The position numbers and the translations under genes are program-made. Shown here one piece after another: positions 8,589 through 16,837 of a stretch of 64,000 nucleotides of DNA (its first letter is position 1; every line of letters starts with the position of its first letter). A model generated the notes under the pieces. The model saw only the letters and a list, made by a program, of their open reading frames with translations, was not told where the DNA came from and did no database searches. The stretch covers positions 186,001 through 250,000 of the forward strand of contig NZ_FZNW01000005.1 of assembly GCF_900188115.1 (NCBI RefSeq), written 5' to 3'. The DNA is from Haloechinothrix alba (GTDB taxonomy: Bacteria; Actinomycetota; Actinomycetes; Mycobacteriales; Pseudonocardiaceae).

Positions 8589-9230
8589 ATGACAGAAGGC
8601 ACCACCCCGCCGACCCCTGGCAGCGGCAACGAGGCCGTCGAAGCGGCGGCAGCGCGCGCCGAGTACACCCGCGGGCGCAACATCCCCGCCTTCGACGAGT
8701 TGCCGATCCCCGGTGACACCGCGAACCTGCGGGAGGGCGCCGACCTCAACGACGCCTGCCTGGCCCTGCTCCCGCTCGTCGGCGTGTGGCGCGGCGAGGG
8801 CGAGGTGGACTACCCGACCATCGACGGTCCGGTGCGGTTCGCCCAGCAGATCACCATCGCGCACGACGGGCGGCCGTTCCTCTACCACGAGGCGCGCTCC
8901 TGGCTGCTCGACGCCGACGGCGCGGTGATCCGGCCGGCCGCCCGCGAGGTCGGCTGGTGGCGCCCGCAGGCAAACGACTCCATCGAGCTGTTGCTGGCCC
9001 ACATGACCGGCGTCGTCGAGGTGTTCTACGGCGCGCCGCGCAACCAGACCTCCTGGGAGCTGGAGACCGACGCGGTGGTGCGCACGGTCAGCGCGAAGGA
9101 CGTCTCGGCAGCCAAGCGGCTCTACGGCATCGTCGGCACCGGCGACCTCGCCTACGTCGAGGAACGCGCGATGTCCGGCCAGGAGATGCAGCCACACGTC
9201 TCGGCACGCCTGGAGCGCGTGGCAGGCTGA
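8589..9230 (+). CDS. FABP-like nitrobindin / peroxynitrite isomerase family protein
   Basis: 213 aa. After a polar N-terminal extension of about 50 residues, the family motif [14 protein letters not shown] (GxWxGxGxxxYPxI) begins the ten-strand beta barrel that holds heme in nitrobindins. [20 protein letters not shown] and the histidine-containing [10 protein letters not shown] stretch follow. Bacterial and plant nitrobindins convert peroxynitrite to nitrate. The homologue in M. tuberculosis is Rv0813c, also beside sseC and pabC. The ATG lies four bases after the microprotein stop and has no strong binding site of its own, in line with coupling. Confidence 0.85.
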   Translation: MTEGTTPPTPGSGNEAVEAAAARAEYTRGRNIPAFDELPIPGDTANLREGADLNDACLALLPLVGVWRGEGEVDYPTIDGPVRFAQQITIAHDGRPFLYHEARSWLLDADGAVIRPAAREVGWWRPQANDSIELLLAHMTGVVEVFYGAPRNQTSWELETDAVVRTVSAKDVSAAKRLYGIVGTGDLAYVEERAMSGQEMQPHVSARLERVAG

Positions 9231-9240
9231 GCGCGGCGAG

Positions 9241-9287
9241 CCGAAGAACTCCCCGGGTACCTGTGGTGTACCGGAGGAGTTCTTCGG
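9241..9287. terminator. Bidirectional terminator hairpin between convergent genes
   Basis: CCGAAGAACTCC (9241-9252) pairs with GGAGTTCTTCGG (9276-9287), with further pairing of GGTAC-type bases inside. It lies between the stop codons of the nitrobindin-like gene and pabC and can serve both strands. Confidence 0.7.
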
Positions 9288-9295
9288 TTCGCCTC

Positions 9296-10147
9296 CTAGC
9301 CGGGGTACTCGGACTCGTAGGCGGCGGCGAGCTCGGCATGCAGCGTGCGGGAGTCCGGTAGCTGCACGCCGTCCAGCGTGTGCACCCGGGTGACCTTGCG
9401 AATGGACGACGTCAGGAAGACCCCGTCGGCACCGCGCAGGTCCTCGATACGCAACGGCTCAATCTTCGTACTCCAGCCGGCCCGCTCGGCGGCGCGGAAC
9501 AGCCCGGCCTGGGTGGTCCCCGGCAGGATGCCGATGCTCGGCGGTGGCGTGTACAGCGTGCCGCCATCGGCCACGACGACGTTCGCGATCGGCCCTTCCA
9601 GCACGGTGCCGTCCCCCGCCGTGAAGATCACGTCCTCCGCCCCGCGCCGTTCGGCCTCACGCATCGCGGCCATGTTGATCCCGTAGGACAGCGACTTGGC
9701 GCCGAGCAGCAGCCACGGTGCGCGCGCGGCGAGATCGGTGTCGATCCCCCTCTCGAGGGTCACCACTGCGATGCCTTCCGCCCGCGCCCGCAGCAAGCCC
9801 TCACTCACCTCGATGCCCAGCGCGAACGCCGTCGGCCCTGCAGAGGGGTCGGAGTCGAGTCCCCTGGTGTAGACGAGCTTGAGCGCCATCTCGGATCCTT
9901 CCGGCCAGCGCTCGATCGCCGCCGCCACGGCTCGCTGCCACGCCTGCCGGTCCGGCGTGTCCATGTCGAGCATGCTCGCCGAGCGCTCCAGGCGGTCCAG
10001 GTGTTTGTCGAGCTCGCGGGCGTGCCCGCCGGAGACCAGGACCGTCTCGAAGACCCCGTCGCCGCGGAGCAGTCCGAGGTCGTCCACGCGGACCTGCGGG
10101 GCGTCCGGGTCGGCCACGGATCCGTCGAGGTGGATGAGTACGCGCAT
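9296..10147 (-). CDS. pabC: Aminodeoxychorismate lyase (class IV aminotransferase)
   Basis: 283 aa, PLP fold type IV. It converts 4-amino-4-deoxychorismate to p-aminobenzoate and pyruvate in folate synthesis. Motifs: the N-terminal DDLGLLRGDGVFET, the catalytic lysine in LLGAKSLSYGINM, and the PLP-binding EGPIANVVV and LPGTTQAGLF segments. Other class IV enzymes (branched-chain or D-amino acid aminotransferases) share the fold, so exact substrate is by synteny with Rv0812 and similarity to PabC. Divergent from ygfZ across 114 bp. Confidence 0.82.
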   Translation of the reverse strand: MRVLIHLDGSVADPDAPQVRVDDLGLLRGDGVFETVLVSGGHARELDKHLDRLERSASMLDMDTPDRQAWQRAVAAAIERWPEGSEMALKLVYTRGLDSDPSAGPTAFALGIEVSEGLLRARAEGIAVVTLERGIDTDLAARAPWLLLGAKSLSYGINMAAMREAERRGAEDVIFTAGDGTVLEGPIANVVVADGGTLYTPPPSIGILPGTTQAGLFRAAERAGWSTKIEPLRIEDLRGADGVFLTSSIRKVTRVHTLDGVQLPDSRTLHAELAAAYESEYPG

Positions 10148-10261
10148 AATGGACAGCGTAGTCCCGTCGCGCTACTCACCCCGGCCGGCGGGAACAGGAC
10201 CGGCCGCAGCCGCGGCAGCCGGCCCGCCTGCGGCACCCGCCCCACCAGCTAGGAGACACGG

Positions 10262-11383
10262 TTGACCTCCCCGATCCTCGAGACACACGACGCGATTCCC
10301 GCTCCGGAGGGCCATCCCGAGGAAGGGGTGCCCTGGCACTTCGGTGACCCGTTCACCGAGCAGCGGGTGGCGGCCCGGTCGGTCGCGGTCGTCGACCGCT
10401 CGCACCGCGCGGTCTACGCCGTCGAGGGCAGCGAGCGCCTGTCCTGGCTGCACCTGGTGATCTCCCAGCACGTGACCGAGCTGGCGGACGGCGCGGGCAC
10501 CGAGGCACTGGTACTGGACAGCCAGGGACGCATCGAGGCCCACCTGGTGCTCGCCCACCACGACGGCGTCGTCTGGATGGACACCGAGCAGGGCAACGAG
10601 GCGACCAGCGCACTGCCGAAGGGCGGCCGGCAGCCGCTGTTGCAGTACCTGGACGCGATGCGTTTCTGGTCCGATGTCACCGTCCGCGACGCCACCGAGG
10701 AGCGCGCCGTGCTCAGCCTGCTCGGCCCGGAGTCGGGTTCGGTGCTGTCGGCGCTCGGCATCGAGCTCGGTGACGAGCCCTACGCGGTGGCCGGCGCGGG
10801 CGGCGTGATCGCGCGCCGGATGCCATGGCCCCACCCCGGCCGGGTGGACCTGCTCGTGCCGAGGTCCGAGCTGACGGCGTGGTGGCGGCGCTGCACGGAC
10901 GCCGGGGCGCGCCCGGCAGGCTCGTGGGCCTTCGATGCCCTGCGCGTCGAGTCGGTGCGGCCACGCCACGGTGTGGACACCGACGAGCGCGCCATCCCGC
11001 ACGAGGTGAACTGGATCGGTTCGGCCGCGCATGTGGCGAAGGGCTGCTACCGCGGGCAGGAAACCGTCGCCAAGGTCTTCAACGTGGGCAGGCCACCCCG
11101 CAATTTGCTGTTACTCCATCTGGACGGTTCCCCCGAGATCACACCGGAGACCGGCGACCCGATCCGATCGGGTGAACGCACCGTCGGCAGGCTCGGCACG
11201 GTCGTCCAGCACTACGAGCTCGGTCCCGTCGCGCTCGGCCTGGTGAAACGCTCCGTACGCTCCGACGCCGAACTGCTGGTCGGCAACGAGGACAACCCGG
11301 TACAGGCCTCGATCGACCCGGACTCTGTTCCCGAGGAGGGAACCGCGCCGGGTCGGGAAGCCGTGTCCAAGCTGAAGGGGTGA
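10262..11383 (+). CDS. ygfZ: YgfZ/GcvT-domain folate-binding protein
   Basis: 373 aa. The YgfZ signature KGCYRGQETVAKV with its conserved cysteine is near residue 260; the aminomethyltransferase-like folate-binding domain precedes it and a beta-barrel domain follows. YgfZ uses tetrahydrofolate to support assembly or repair of iron-sulfur clusters in the cytosol. The start is a TTG at 10262, nine bases after AGGAGA; no ATG or GTG gives a better N-terminus. The order pabC-ygfZ matches Rv0812-Rv0811c. Both products handle folates, which fits divergent co-location. Confidence 0.88.
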   Translation: MTSPILETHDAIPAPEGHPEEGVPWHFGDPFTEQRVAARSVAVVDRSHRAVYAVEGSERLSWLHLVISQHVTELADGAGTEALVLDSQGRIEAHLVLAHHDGVVWMDTEQGNEATSALPKGGRQPLLQYLDAMRFWSDVTVRDATEERAVLSLLGPESGSVLSALGIELGDEPYAVAGAGGVIARRMPWPHPGRVDLLVPRSELTAWWRRCTDAGARPAGSWAFDALRVESVRPRHGVDTDERAIPHEVNWIGSAAHVAKGCYRGQETVAKVFNVGRPPRNLLLLHLDGSPEITPETGDPIRSGERTVGRLGTVVQHYELGPVALGLVKRSVRSDAELLVGNEDNPVQASIDPDSVPEEGTAPGREAVSKLKG

Positions 11384-11464
11384 GCACGGCGATAACACCG
11401 CCATCCGCGTGATACCTACCGAAGTCGCTTGGCAACACGCACCCCGCGGGAGCAGGATAATCAC

Positions 11465-12028
11465 GTGATCGAAGTTCGGCCTGGCGGCCGTCGACGCATC
11501 GACCGCGTTCTCGGCGAGGACTACACAAGCGGCATCGAGCAGATGCCGCTTGCCGAGCTGCGCGAGCGGCGCGACGAGGCGGCGCAAGAGGAGACCGACC
11601 TGTCCTTCCTGCGGCGCATGCTGCACGCACGCATCGACATCGTGCGGGCCGAGCAGACCCGGCGCGCCAGTGGCGGGCAGCACAGTGTGGTCGACCAGCT
11701 CACGGCCATCCTGGCCAAGAACGCGATCCACACCCCTGCGCGTCCCGGCCGGTACCAACCGATGGAGCCGACCAGGACCGGTGAGTGCAGGCGGCAGGTC
11801 GAGTCGCTCATCGCCGACGCCGGACTGACCGACGTCGAGTCGCTGTCGGATGACGCCCTCGCCGAAGGGCTGGATGCCTACCTGACCGAGGAGGCTTCGG
11901 TCTCCGGGCGGAGGCAGCAGGTCCAGGCCGTCGTCGACCGGCTCAACGCCGAGATCACCACCCGCTACGCCGCAGGCCATGCCTCCGTCGACGAGCTACT
12001 GGCCACCGAGCGCGGTGATCAGTTGTAG
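11465..12028 (+). CDS. rsiG: RsiG/AmfC-family c-di-GMP-responsive anti-sigma factor
   Basis: 187 aa, mostly helical. Two helices carry the c-di-GMP binding pattern E(X)3S(X)2R(X)3Q(X)3D known from Streptomyces RsiG, which holds the sporulation sigma factor WhiG when bound to c-di-GMP. The C-terminal copy is perfect (E143, S147, R150, Q154, D158). The N-terminal copy has the same spacing but His54 in place of Gln (E43, S47, R50, H54, D58). The GTG at 11465 has AGGA about nine bases upstream; an in-frame TTG at 11429 would add 12 residues. Its 3' end overlaps the convergent gene by 10 bp. No sigma gene is in the window. Confidence 0.85.
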   Translation: MIEVRPGGRRRIDRVLGEDYTSGIEQMPLAELRERRDEAAQEETDLSFLRRMLHARIDIVRAEQTRRASGGQHSVVDQLTAILAKNAIHTPARPGRYQPMEPTRTGECRRQVESLIADAGLTDVESLSDDALAEGLDAYLTEEASVSGRRQQVQAVVDRLNAEITTRYAAGHASVDELLATERGDQL

Positions 12029-12915
12029 CGCTCCCGCGCGGCGAGTGCGCCCCAGTACTCCCGCAGCTCCTGGAACAGGTCGGTGAGCTGCTCGATGTCC
12101 CCCGAACGCAACGCGGCCACGATCGCGTGCACGTCGTCCGCGGAGGTGTCCGACTCCAGCGTGGCGTCGTCGATCAGCTGCACGAGCCCGCCGTAGTCCA
12201 GCTCGACGGCCGAGTTGGGGTGGAAGGCCGTCAGCCACCGCTCGGTGTCGATCAGCACCTGGGTGGGCCCCTCGTCGCCGAGGGTGCGCTCGGCCAGCTC
12301 CCTGGCCTCGGCCACCCTCCTGCGCGCGTCCGCCATGGCCGTTCGCCAGGACAGCTCCCGCTCCGGGTCGTGCATCCCCGAGCCGAGCACGAGCTTGCGC
12401 TGGGCGGGGTCGATCAGCGTGAACCAGGGCAGCGGGACGGACCAGTTCACCGAAAGCACGTGCATCGCCGAGGTCTCCCGCTCGGACAGCACCGCGTTCG
12501 CTCTGGCCCGGACCGACTCCACCGAGCCGTCTGCCCCGCTCACGATCACCGAGCGCAGCGCAGGATGCGCCTCGCCGAGGAAGCTCACAAGGGCCGCGGC
12601 CGAGCGGGCGCGCAGCTCGAGCGGGCACACCAGCGGTTCGGGTCCCACACCTGCGTCGGCTCCACCCGGGATCTCCTCCGGCTCGCGCACCAGCATGTCG
12701 GTGGCCGTGCCCGGTTCGGGGCGCCCGTCGGTGAGCTCGGCGGGCAGCAGCGTCGGCGTGGAGCCGGCCTGCGAACGCAACCACATCGCCTGCTCGTAAC
12801 GCTCCGCTTCACCGGAGTCGAGTGCGGATTCGGCGATCGTCGCGGTGTCGACCTGCCCGTTGAACGCGGACAGTGGTTCGTAGACCCGCAAGTACGCGGA
12901 GTACGGACGGAGCAC
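12019..12915 (-). CDS. Conserved actinobacterial protein of unknown function
   Basis: 298 aa, soluble, no signal peptide or membrane span. It starts (GTG) with LRPYSAYLRVYEPLSAF and contains a Trp-rich core (NWSVPLPWFTLIDPAQRKL), then a long charged helical region (residues about 185-225, rich in Arg and Glu) and an acidic C-terminus. I recognise it as conserved in form but cannot assign a family function. It converges on rsiG with a 10-bp overlap of the coding ends. The GTG start has no clear ribosome binding site. Confidence 0.75.
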   Translation of the reverse strand: MLRPYSAYLRVYEPLSAFNGQVDTATIAESALDSGEAERYEQAMWLRSQAGSTPTLLPAELTDGRPEPGTATDMLVREPEEIPGGADAGVGPEPLVCPLELRARSAAALVSFLGEAHPALRSVIVSGADGSVESVRARANAVLSERETSAMHVLSVNWSVPLPWFTLIDPAQRKLVLGSGMHDPERELSWRTAMADARRRVAEARELAERTLGDEGPTQVLIDTERWLTAFHPNSAVELDYGGLVQLIDDATLESDTSADDVHAIVAALRSGDIEQLTDLFQELREYWGALAARERYN

Positions 12916-13195
12916 GTTCCAATCGTGGCACGTTCCGTGACCGGAGGGACTCCCGGGAGGGCCGTTCCCCGTCGCGTCGGCGGACCGGCACCCGGACGCG
13001 TGTCCGGCGTCACACTCCAGGGCAGATCCAGGTCATCACACCGCTGGGCAACGCCCGATTCGGATTCATGCCCCAACCGCGTCGCGTCCGTCCGCGGGGA
13101 CACGGTACGGTAGGAGCCAGGAAAGAGTTGTCGAGACGAGATGCGGGGCCGCCGTTTCCCGCGGCCGCCCCGCCCCTGTGTGAGGGGGTCGAGCC

Positions 13196-13402
13196 ATGGG
13201 GCGCGGCCGAGCTAAGGCCAAGCAGGCGAAAGTGGCCCGGGAGCTCAAGTACCGCACTCCCCCCACAGACTTAAACGCCCTTGAGCGCGAGCTGGCGGGT
13301 AAGTCGCCTGGCCAAGGCCACAACGAAGATCAGTACCACGACCCGTACGACCCTTACGACTCGTACGACCCGTACGAGGGTGAGGACGGGCACCGTAGCT
13401 GA
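13196..13402 (+). CDS. DUF3073 small protein
   Basis: 68 aa. The basic N-terminus MGRGRAKAKQAKVARELKY with the following TPPTDLNALERELAG is the DUF3073 signature, a small protein found throughout actinobacteria (Rv0810c in M. tuberculosis). The C-terminus is an acidic low-complexity tail of repeated DPYD units (DPYDPYDSYDPYE). Function unknown; the basic head could bind nucleic acid, which is a guess. About 85 bp upstream a TACGGT hexamer (13106-13111) could be the -10, giving a leader that holds a GC-rich fold at 13140-13175. GAGGGGGTCGAGCC precedes the ATG. Confidence 0.88.
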   Translation: MGRGRAKAKQAKVARELKYRTPPTDLNALERELAGKSPGQGHNEDQYHDPYDPYDSYDPYEGEDGHRS

Positions 13403-13464
13403 ACACATCACGAGCGCGGGAGTCGTCCCGGTAACGGGGGCGTTCTCTCGCGCTCGTGATGTGT
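13403..13464 (+). terminator. Long inverted repeat after DUF3073
   Basis: A perfect 16-bp inverted repeat starts on the base after the stop codon (ACACATCACGAGCGCG at 13403-13418; complement at 13449-13464). Its 30-nt loop contains a smaller hairpin, CCCGgtaaCGGG. Probable transcription terminator. Confidence 0.65.
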
Positions 13465-13534
13465 ATACGGGTCGCATCCTTTCGGGTGTTCGTTGTGCGC
13501 GAAGCAAGCAGGGCAAGCTGTGAAGGAGTGAGCT

Positions 13535-14395
13535 GTGACCGAGATTGAACGAGTGGGCGTCGTCGGTGCTGGGCTCATGGGCTCGGGGATCGCGGAAGTC
13601 AACGCACGGGCCGGTCGCCACGTCACGGTCCGGGAGATGGACGAGTCGGCGCTGGAAGCGGGCCGGGCACGCATCGACAAGTCGCTACAGCGTGCCGTGC
13701 GCAGCGGTAAGCTCAACGAGGACGATGCACGGCAGGCGCAGGACCGGCTGAGCTACACCACGGAGCTGCGCGCACTGGCCGATTCCGACTTCGTGGTCGA
13801 GGCCATCGTGGAGCAGGAGGCCGCCAAGGTCGACCTGTTCGGCCAACTGGACGCCGTCGTCGACAAGCCCGAGGCCATCCTTGCCTCGAACACGTCGTCC
13901 ATCCCGATCATGAAACTCGGCATGGCGACGAACCGGGCCGAGCACGTGGTCGGGGTGCACTTCTTCAACCCGGTTCCGGTGCTGCCGCTGGTCGAGCTGG
14001 TGCCGTCCCTGCTCACCGACGAGAAGGTGGTCGAGCGCACCCGCAGCTACGTCGCCGACACGCTGAACAAGACCGTGATCCGCTCGAAGGACAGGGCCGG
14101 GTTCATCGTCAACGCCCTGCTCGTGCCGTACCTGCTGTCGGCGATCCGGATGTTCGAGTCCGGCTTCGCCTCCGCGGAGGACATCGACAACGGCATGGAG
14201 CTCGGCACCGCGCACCCGATGGGCCCGCTGCGGCTGGCCGACCTTGTCGGGCTGGACACGATCAAGTCGATCACCGAGTCGATGTACGACGAGTTCAAGG
14301 AGCCGTTGTACTCGGCGCCGCCGCTGCTGCTTCGCATGGTCGACGCGGGCCTGCTCGGCAAGAAGTCCGGCCGCGGCTTCTACGAGTACAGCTGA
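13535..14395 (+). CDS. fadB2: 3-hydroxybutyryl-CoA dehydrogenase
   Basis: 286 aa. Oxidises or reduces (S)-3-hydroxyacyl-CoA with NAD(P) in short-chain fatty acid or butanoate metabolism. The Rossmann motif GVVGAGLMGSGIAEV is at residues 8-22; the catalytic HFFNPVPVLPLVELV (His) and the SNTSS substrate segment are present; the C-terminal domain begins DRAGFIVNALL. It is a stand-alone protein without an enoyl-CoA hydratase domain. GTG start with AAGGAG eight bases upstream. Bounded on both sides by long hairpins, so it is probably monocistronic. Confidence 0.93.
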   Translation: MTEIERVGVVGAGLMGSGIAEVNARAGRHVTVREMDESALEAGRARIDKSLQRAVRSGKLNEDDARQAQDRLSYTTELRALADSDFVVEAIVEQEAAKVDLFGQLDAVVDKPEAILASNTSSIPIMKLGMATNRAEHVVGVHFFNPVPVLPLVELVPSLLTDEKVVERTRSYVADTLNKTVIRSKDRAGFIVNALLVPYLLSAIRMFESGFASAEDIDNGMELGTAHPMGPLRLADLVGLDTIKSITESMYDEFKEPLYSAPPLLLRMVDAGLLGKKSGRGFYEYS

Positions 14396-14410
14396 CCCAC
14401 CGCAGCGCCG

Positions 14411-14479
14411 GCGGGGAGGAGCCGAAGGTGACCTCGGTTCCATAGAAGGAGCCGAGTGTCACCTTCGGCTCCTCCCCGC
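14411..14479. repeat. Very long near-perfect hairpin between fadB2 and an oxidoreductase gene
   Basis: Arms of 22 bp (14411-14432 and 14458-14479) are perfectly complementary, beginning GCGGGGAGGAGCC. Inside, after one bulged base, CTCGGTTCC pairs with GGAGCCGAG around a 6-nt ATAGAA loop, so the stem is about 31 bp. It may be a bidirectional terminator or a REP-like element. Confidence 0.75.
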
Positions 14480-14509
14480 TCGCTGCACGGGGTGCGGCAG
14501 GATGGGGGC

Positions 14510-15382
14510 ATGGCTGTCCGTGTCGGGCTGATCGGAGCGGGACCGTGGGCGAGCGCGGTACACGCTCCCGGGCTGGCCCGGCATCCGGGGACCTCACTGG
14601 CCGCGGTCTGGTCGCGCAGGCCGGACGCGGCGTCCGCGCTCGCCACCGGCACCGGGGCGCGGGTCTGCGACTCCGTCGACGAGCTGCTCGCGCGGTGCGA
14701 CGCCGTCGCCTTCGCCGTTCCCCCCGATGTGCAGGCGGAGCTGGCCGTCCGCGCCGCCCGCGCAGGCAGGCACCTCATCCTGGAGAAGCCGCTGGCAGCC
14801 GATGTCGATGCGGCCGGGCGGCTGGCCGACGCCGCTGCCGGGGTCACCACCGTGCTGGTGCTGACCCTGCGGTACTGGTCGCGCACCAGGAGCTGGCTGG
14901 ACTCGCTCGCCGCGCACGACGGCTGGGCGGGTGCGAGCCTGCGGTGGCTGTCCGGCGCGTTGCTGAGCGGGCACAGCTCCCCGTGGCGGCACGAGGGGGG
15001 TGCGCTCGCGGATATCGGCCCGCACGCGCTCGACCTGCTGGATGCCGGTATCGGCGAGATCACCTCGGTGCTCGCCGCCCGGCACACCACACCCGACCTG
15101 TGGAACCTGCTGCTCGGCCACGCCTGCGGGGCCACAAGCACGGCGACACTGTCGCTGTCCCTGCCGATGCGGCCGACGGTGCTGGAATGCGCGGCCTACG
15201 GCAGGCACGGCTACCGCACCGTCTCGGGCAAGCCGGAGGATCCCGCGGCAGCGTACGCGGCACTGCTCGACGAGTTCGTCGAGCACGTACGCGCGGGCAA
15301 ACCCGAACATCCCTGCGACGTCCGGCGCGGCCTGCACCTGCAGCGCATCCTGGCCGCGGCGGGGCAGCGCGCGCACCGGTAA
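14510..15382 (+). CDS. Gfo/Idh/MocA-family oxidoreductase
   Basis: 290 aa. N-terminal Rossmann domain with GLIGAGPWASAVHAPGL (residues 6-22) and the family EKPLA motif (ILEKPLAADVDAAG) with the catalytic-type lysine; the C-terminal alpha/beta domain carries GGALADIGPHALDLL, which contains the conserved histidine. These enzymes oxidise or reduce sugars and polyols with NAD(P); the substrate is not readable. The ATG at 14510 is preceded by CAGGAT and six bases, which fits a leaderless mRNA, and the open frame upstream runs into the hairpin. Next gene starts 41 bp later. Confidence 0.82.
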   Translation: MAVRVGLIGAGPWASAVHAPGLARHPGTSLAAVWSRRPDAASALATGTGARVCDSVDELLARCDAVAFAVPPDVQAELAVRAARAGRHLILEKPLAADVDAAGRLADAAAGVTTVLVLTLRYWSRTRSWLDSLAAHDGWAGASLRWLSGALLSGHSSPWRHEGGALADIGPHALDLLDAGIGEITSVLAARHTTPDLWNLLLGHACGATSTATLSLSLPMRPTVLECAAYGRHGYRTVSGKPEDPAAAYAALLDEFVEHVRAGKPEHPCDVRRGLHLQRILAAAGQRAHR

Positions 15383-15423
15383 CCGGATCGGTGCGCGGAA
15401 CCGAGCGGTCAGGAGGTCGAGGT

Positions 15424-15882
15424 GTGGCGATGAACGACGACGGGGCCATGAGACTGGCGATCGAGCAGGCCCGCACCGGCCTGGCGGAGGGCGGCGTACC
15501 GGTGGGCGCTGCCCTTGTCGCGGACGGTTCCGTGCTCGGCGTGGGGCGCAACCGGCGCGTGCAGTGGGGCAGCGTGATCCGGCACGGCGAGACCGACTGC
15601 CTGGAGAACGCCGGTCGCCTTGCCCCGCCCGTGTACCGGCGGTCCACCCTGTACACCACGCTGTCGCCGTGTCACCTGTGTGCCGGAGCGGTGCTGCTGT
15701 ACAGGATTCCCCGGGTGGTCATCGGAGAACACCGCACGTTCGAGGCCACAGAGAACCTCCTCGCAGGCAACGGCGTGGACGTACGGGTGCTCGACGACGC
15801 CGAGTGCGCGGGCCTGATGCGGGAGTTCATCGACCGGTTCCCCGGTGTCTGGGACGAGGACATCGCGGCAGGCGATGGCTGA
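15424..15882 (+). CDS. Cytosine deaminase, fungal Fcy1-type
   Basis: 152 aa, CDA superfamily. Zinc site: HGETD (His plus catalytic Glu) and SPCHLC (two Cys). The wording of the motifs, HGETDCLENAGRL, TTLSPCHLCAGAVLLYRIPRV and the C-terminal FPGVWDEDIA, is closer to yeast cytosine deaminase than to bacterial CodA or tRNA adenosine deaminase TadA. It would convert cytosine to uracil in pyrimidine salvage. GTG at 15424 lies seven bases after AGGAGG; an in-frame ATG at 15430 is less well spaced. It ends directly against the convergent mug gene with no bases between the stop codons. Confidence 0.82.
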   Translation: MAMNDDGAMRLAIEQARTGLAEGGVPVGAALVADGSVLGVGRNRRVQWGSVIRHGETDCLENAGRLAPPVYRRSTLYTTLSPCHLCAGAVLLYRIPRVVIGEHRTFEATENLLAGNGVDVRVLDDAECAGLMREFIDRFPGVWDEDIAAGDG

Positions 15883-16443
15883 TCACCGGGATCGTTCCCC
15901 CGCGGCACCGGCCTGCCTGATCGCGCGGAACTCCGCCGCGAGCGCGGGCAGCTGGTAGTGCGCGTTGAGACCGCTCGGGTTCGGCAGCGCCCACAGCTCC
16001 GCGCCGTCGAGGTCGTGTGGTTGCCTGCCGACCCGCGCCTGCGGCCGGGCGAAGGCCACGCGATACGCGCTGATCCCGACGACGGCGACAGCCAGCGGGC
16101 GGTACAGCCCCGCCAGCCGCGCGAGGCGCTCGGCTCCGTCGCGGAGCTCGTCGGTGCCGAGCTCGTCGGCCCGCGCGGTCGTCCGTGCGACGAGGTTGGT
16201 GATGCCGACGCCATGGCCGAGCAGCTCGTCCTGCTCACCGGGACGCAGCTGCCGTGGCGTGAAGCCTGCCCGGTGCAACGCAGGCCAGAACCGGTTGCCC
16301 GGCCTCGCGAAGTGGAACCCGGTCGCTCCCGAGTACAGGCCGGGGTTGATCCCGCAGAAGAGCACGGCGAGATCGGCCGCGATCACATCGGGAATGGTCT
16401 TGTCGCGGGCGGCTTCCAGTTCCTCACGAGTCGGCCGGGCCAT
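15883..16443 (-). CDS. mug: G/U mismatch-specific uracil DNA glycosylase
   Basis: 186 aa. Removes uracil or ethenocytosine opposite guanine. The Mug signature FCGINPGLYSGATGFHFARP contains the water-activating Asn, and NRFWPALHRAGF and the C-terminal LPNPSGLNAHYQ complete the active site. A -10 element TAGCGT ends six bases before the ATG at 16441-16443, so this start is favoured over the GTG six bases upstream. It sits tail to tail with the cytosine deaminase; both act on deaminated cytosine chemistry, though no direct link is known. Confidence 0.9.
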   Translation of the reverse strand: MARPTREELEAARDKTIPDVIAADLAVLFCGINPGLYSGATGFHFARPGNRFWPALHRAGFTPRQLRPGEQDELLGHGVGITNLVARTTARADELGTDELRDGAERLARLAGLYRPLAVAVVGISAYRVAFARPQARVGRQPHDLDGAELWALPNPSGLNAHYQLPALAAEFRAIRQAGAAGERSR

Positions 16444-16449
16444 GGTCAC

Positions 16450-16455
16450 ACGCTA
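16450..16455 (-). promoter_or_regulatory. -10 element of a probable leaderless mug transcript
   Basis: Minus-strand TAGCGT followed by GTGACC and the ATG of mug (six-base spacing). Confidence 0.4.
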
Positions 16456-16550
16456 GCCGTGGCGACGACTCCCCGTCCGCCGGGGACGCCTCCCCCGCGC
16501 CCGTACGCTCACGCGGCTGCACTGACGTTCAAGGCCAGCGCGGGCGAGGG

Positions 16551-16757
16551 CCCCATGTCGCCGCCGCGGCGCAGTGGCCGGCGAACTTCACGGTCTCCAC
16601 GACCTTCCCGGTGCTCAGCGATGTCGGTCTCGCCTACGGGATCTACGCAGCGTGCGCAGGCCTGAGCGTCGTGTTCGTCGCGAGGGCGATATCGGAGACG
16701 AAGGGCAAGGAGTTCGAGGAGATGCCGGAGAGCAACACAGCCGAGGCCTCCCGGTAG
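16551..16757 (+). pseudogene. C-terminal remnant of a sugar-porter MFS transporter
   Basis: In frame from about 16551 to the TAG at 16755-16757 the translation contains AAQWPANFTVSTTFPVL, then GLAYGIYAACAGLSVVFV and the closing AISETKGKEFEEM. This is the last two membrane spans and the ETKGK tail typical of the sugar porter family. The remaining ten or so spans are missing and no start codon with a ribosome binding site is present. It is a relic of a deleted transporter gene. Confidence 0.75.
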
Positions 16758-16824
16758 GCGGCCACCGGCCTCGGAGGCAACCCGCCAGGCACGAAAACAG
16801 CTGGCCGCATCACCCGCAACGGCA

Positions 16825-16830
16825 GATAAT
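16825..16830 (+). promoter_or_regulatory. -10 element of the methyltransferase gene
   Basis: GATAAT followed by seven bases and the ATG at 16838; leaderless start predicted. Confidence 0.45.
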
Positions 16831-16837
16831 GCGCGTG

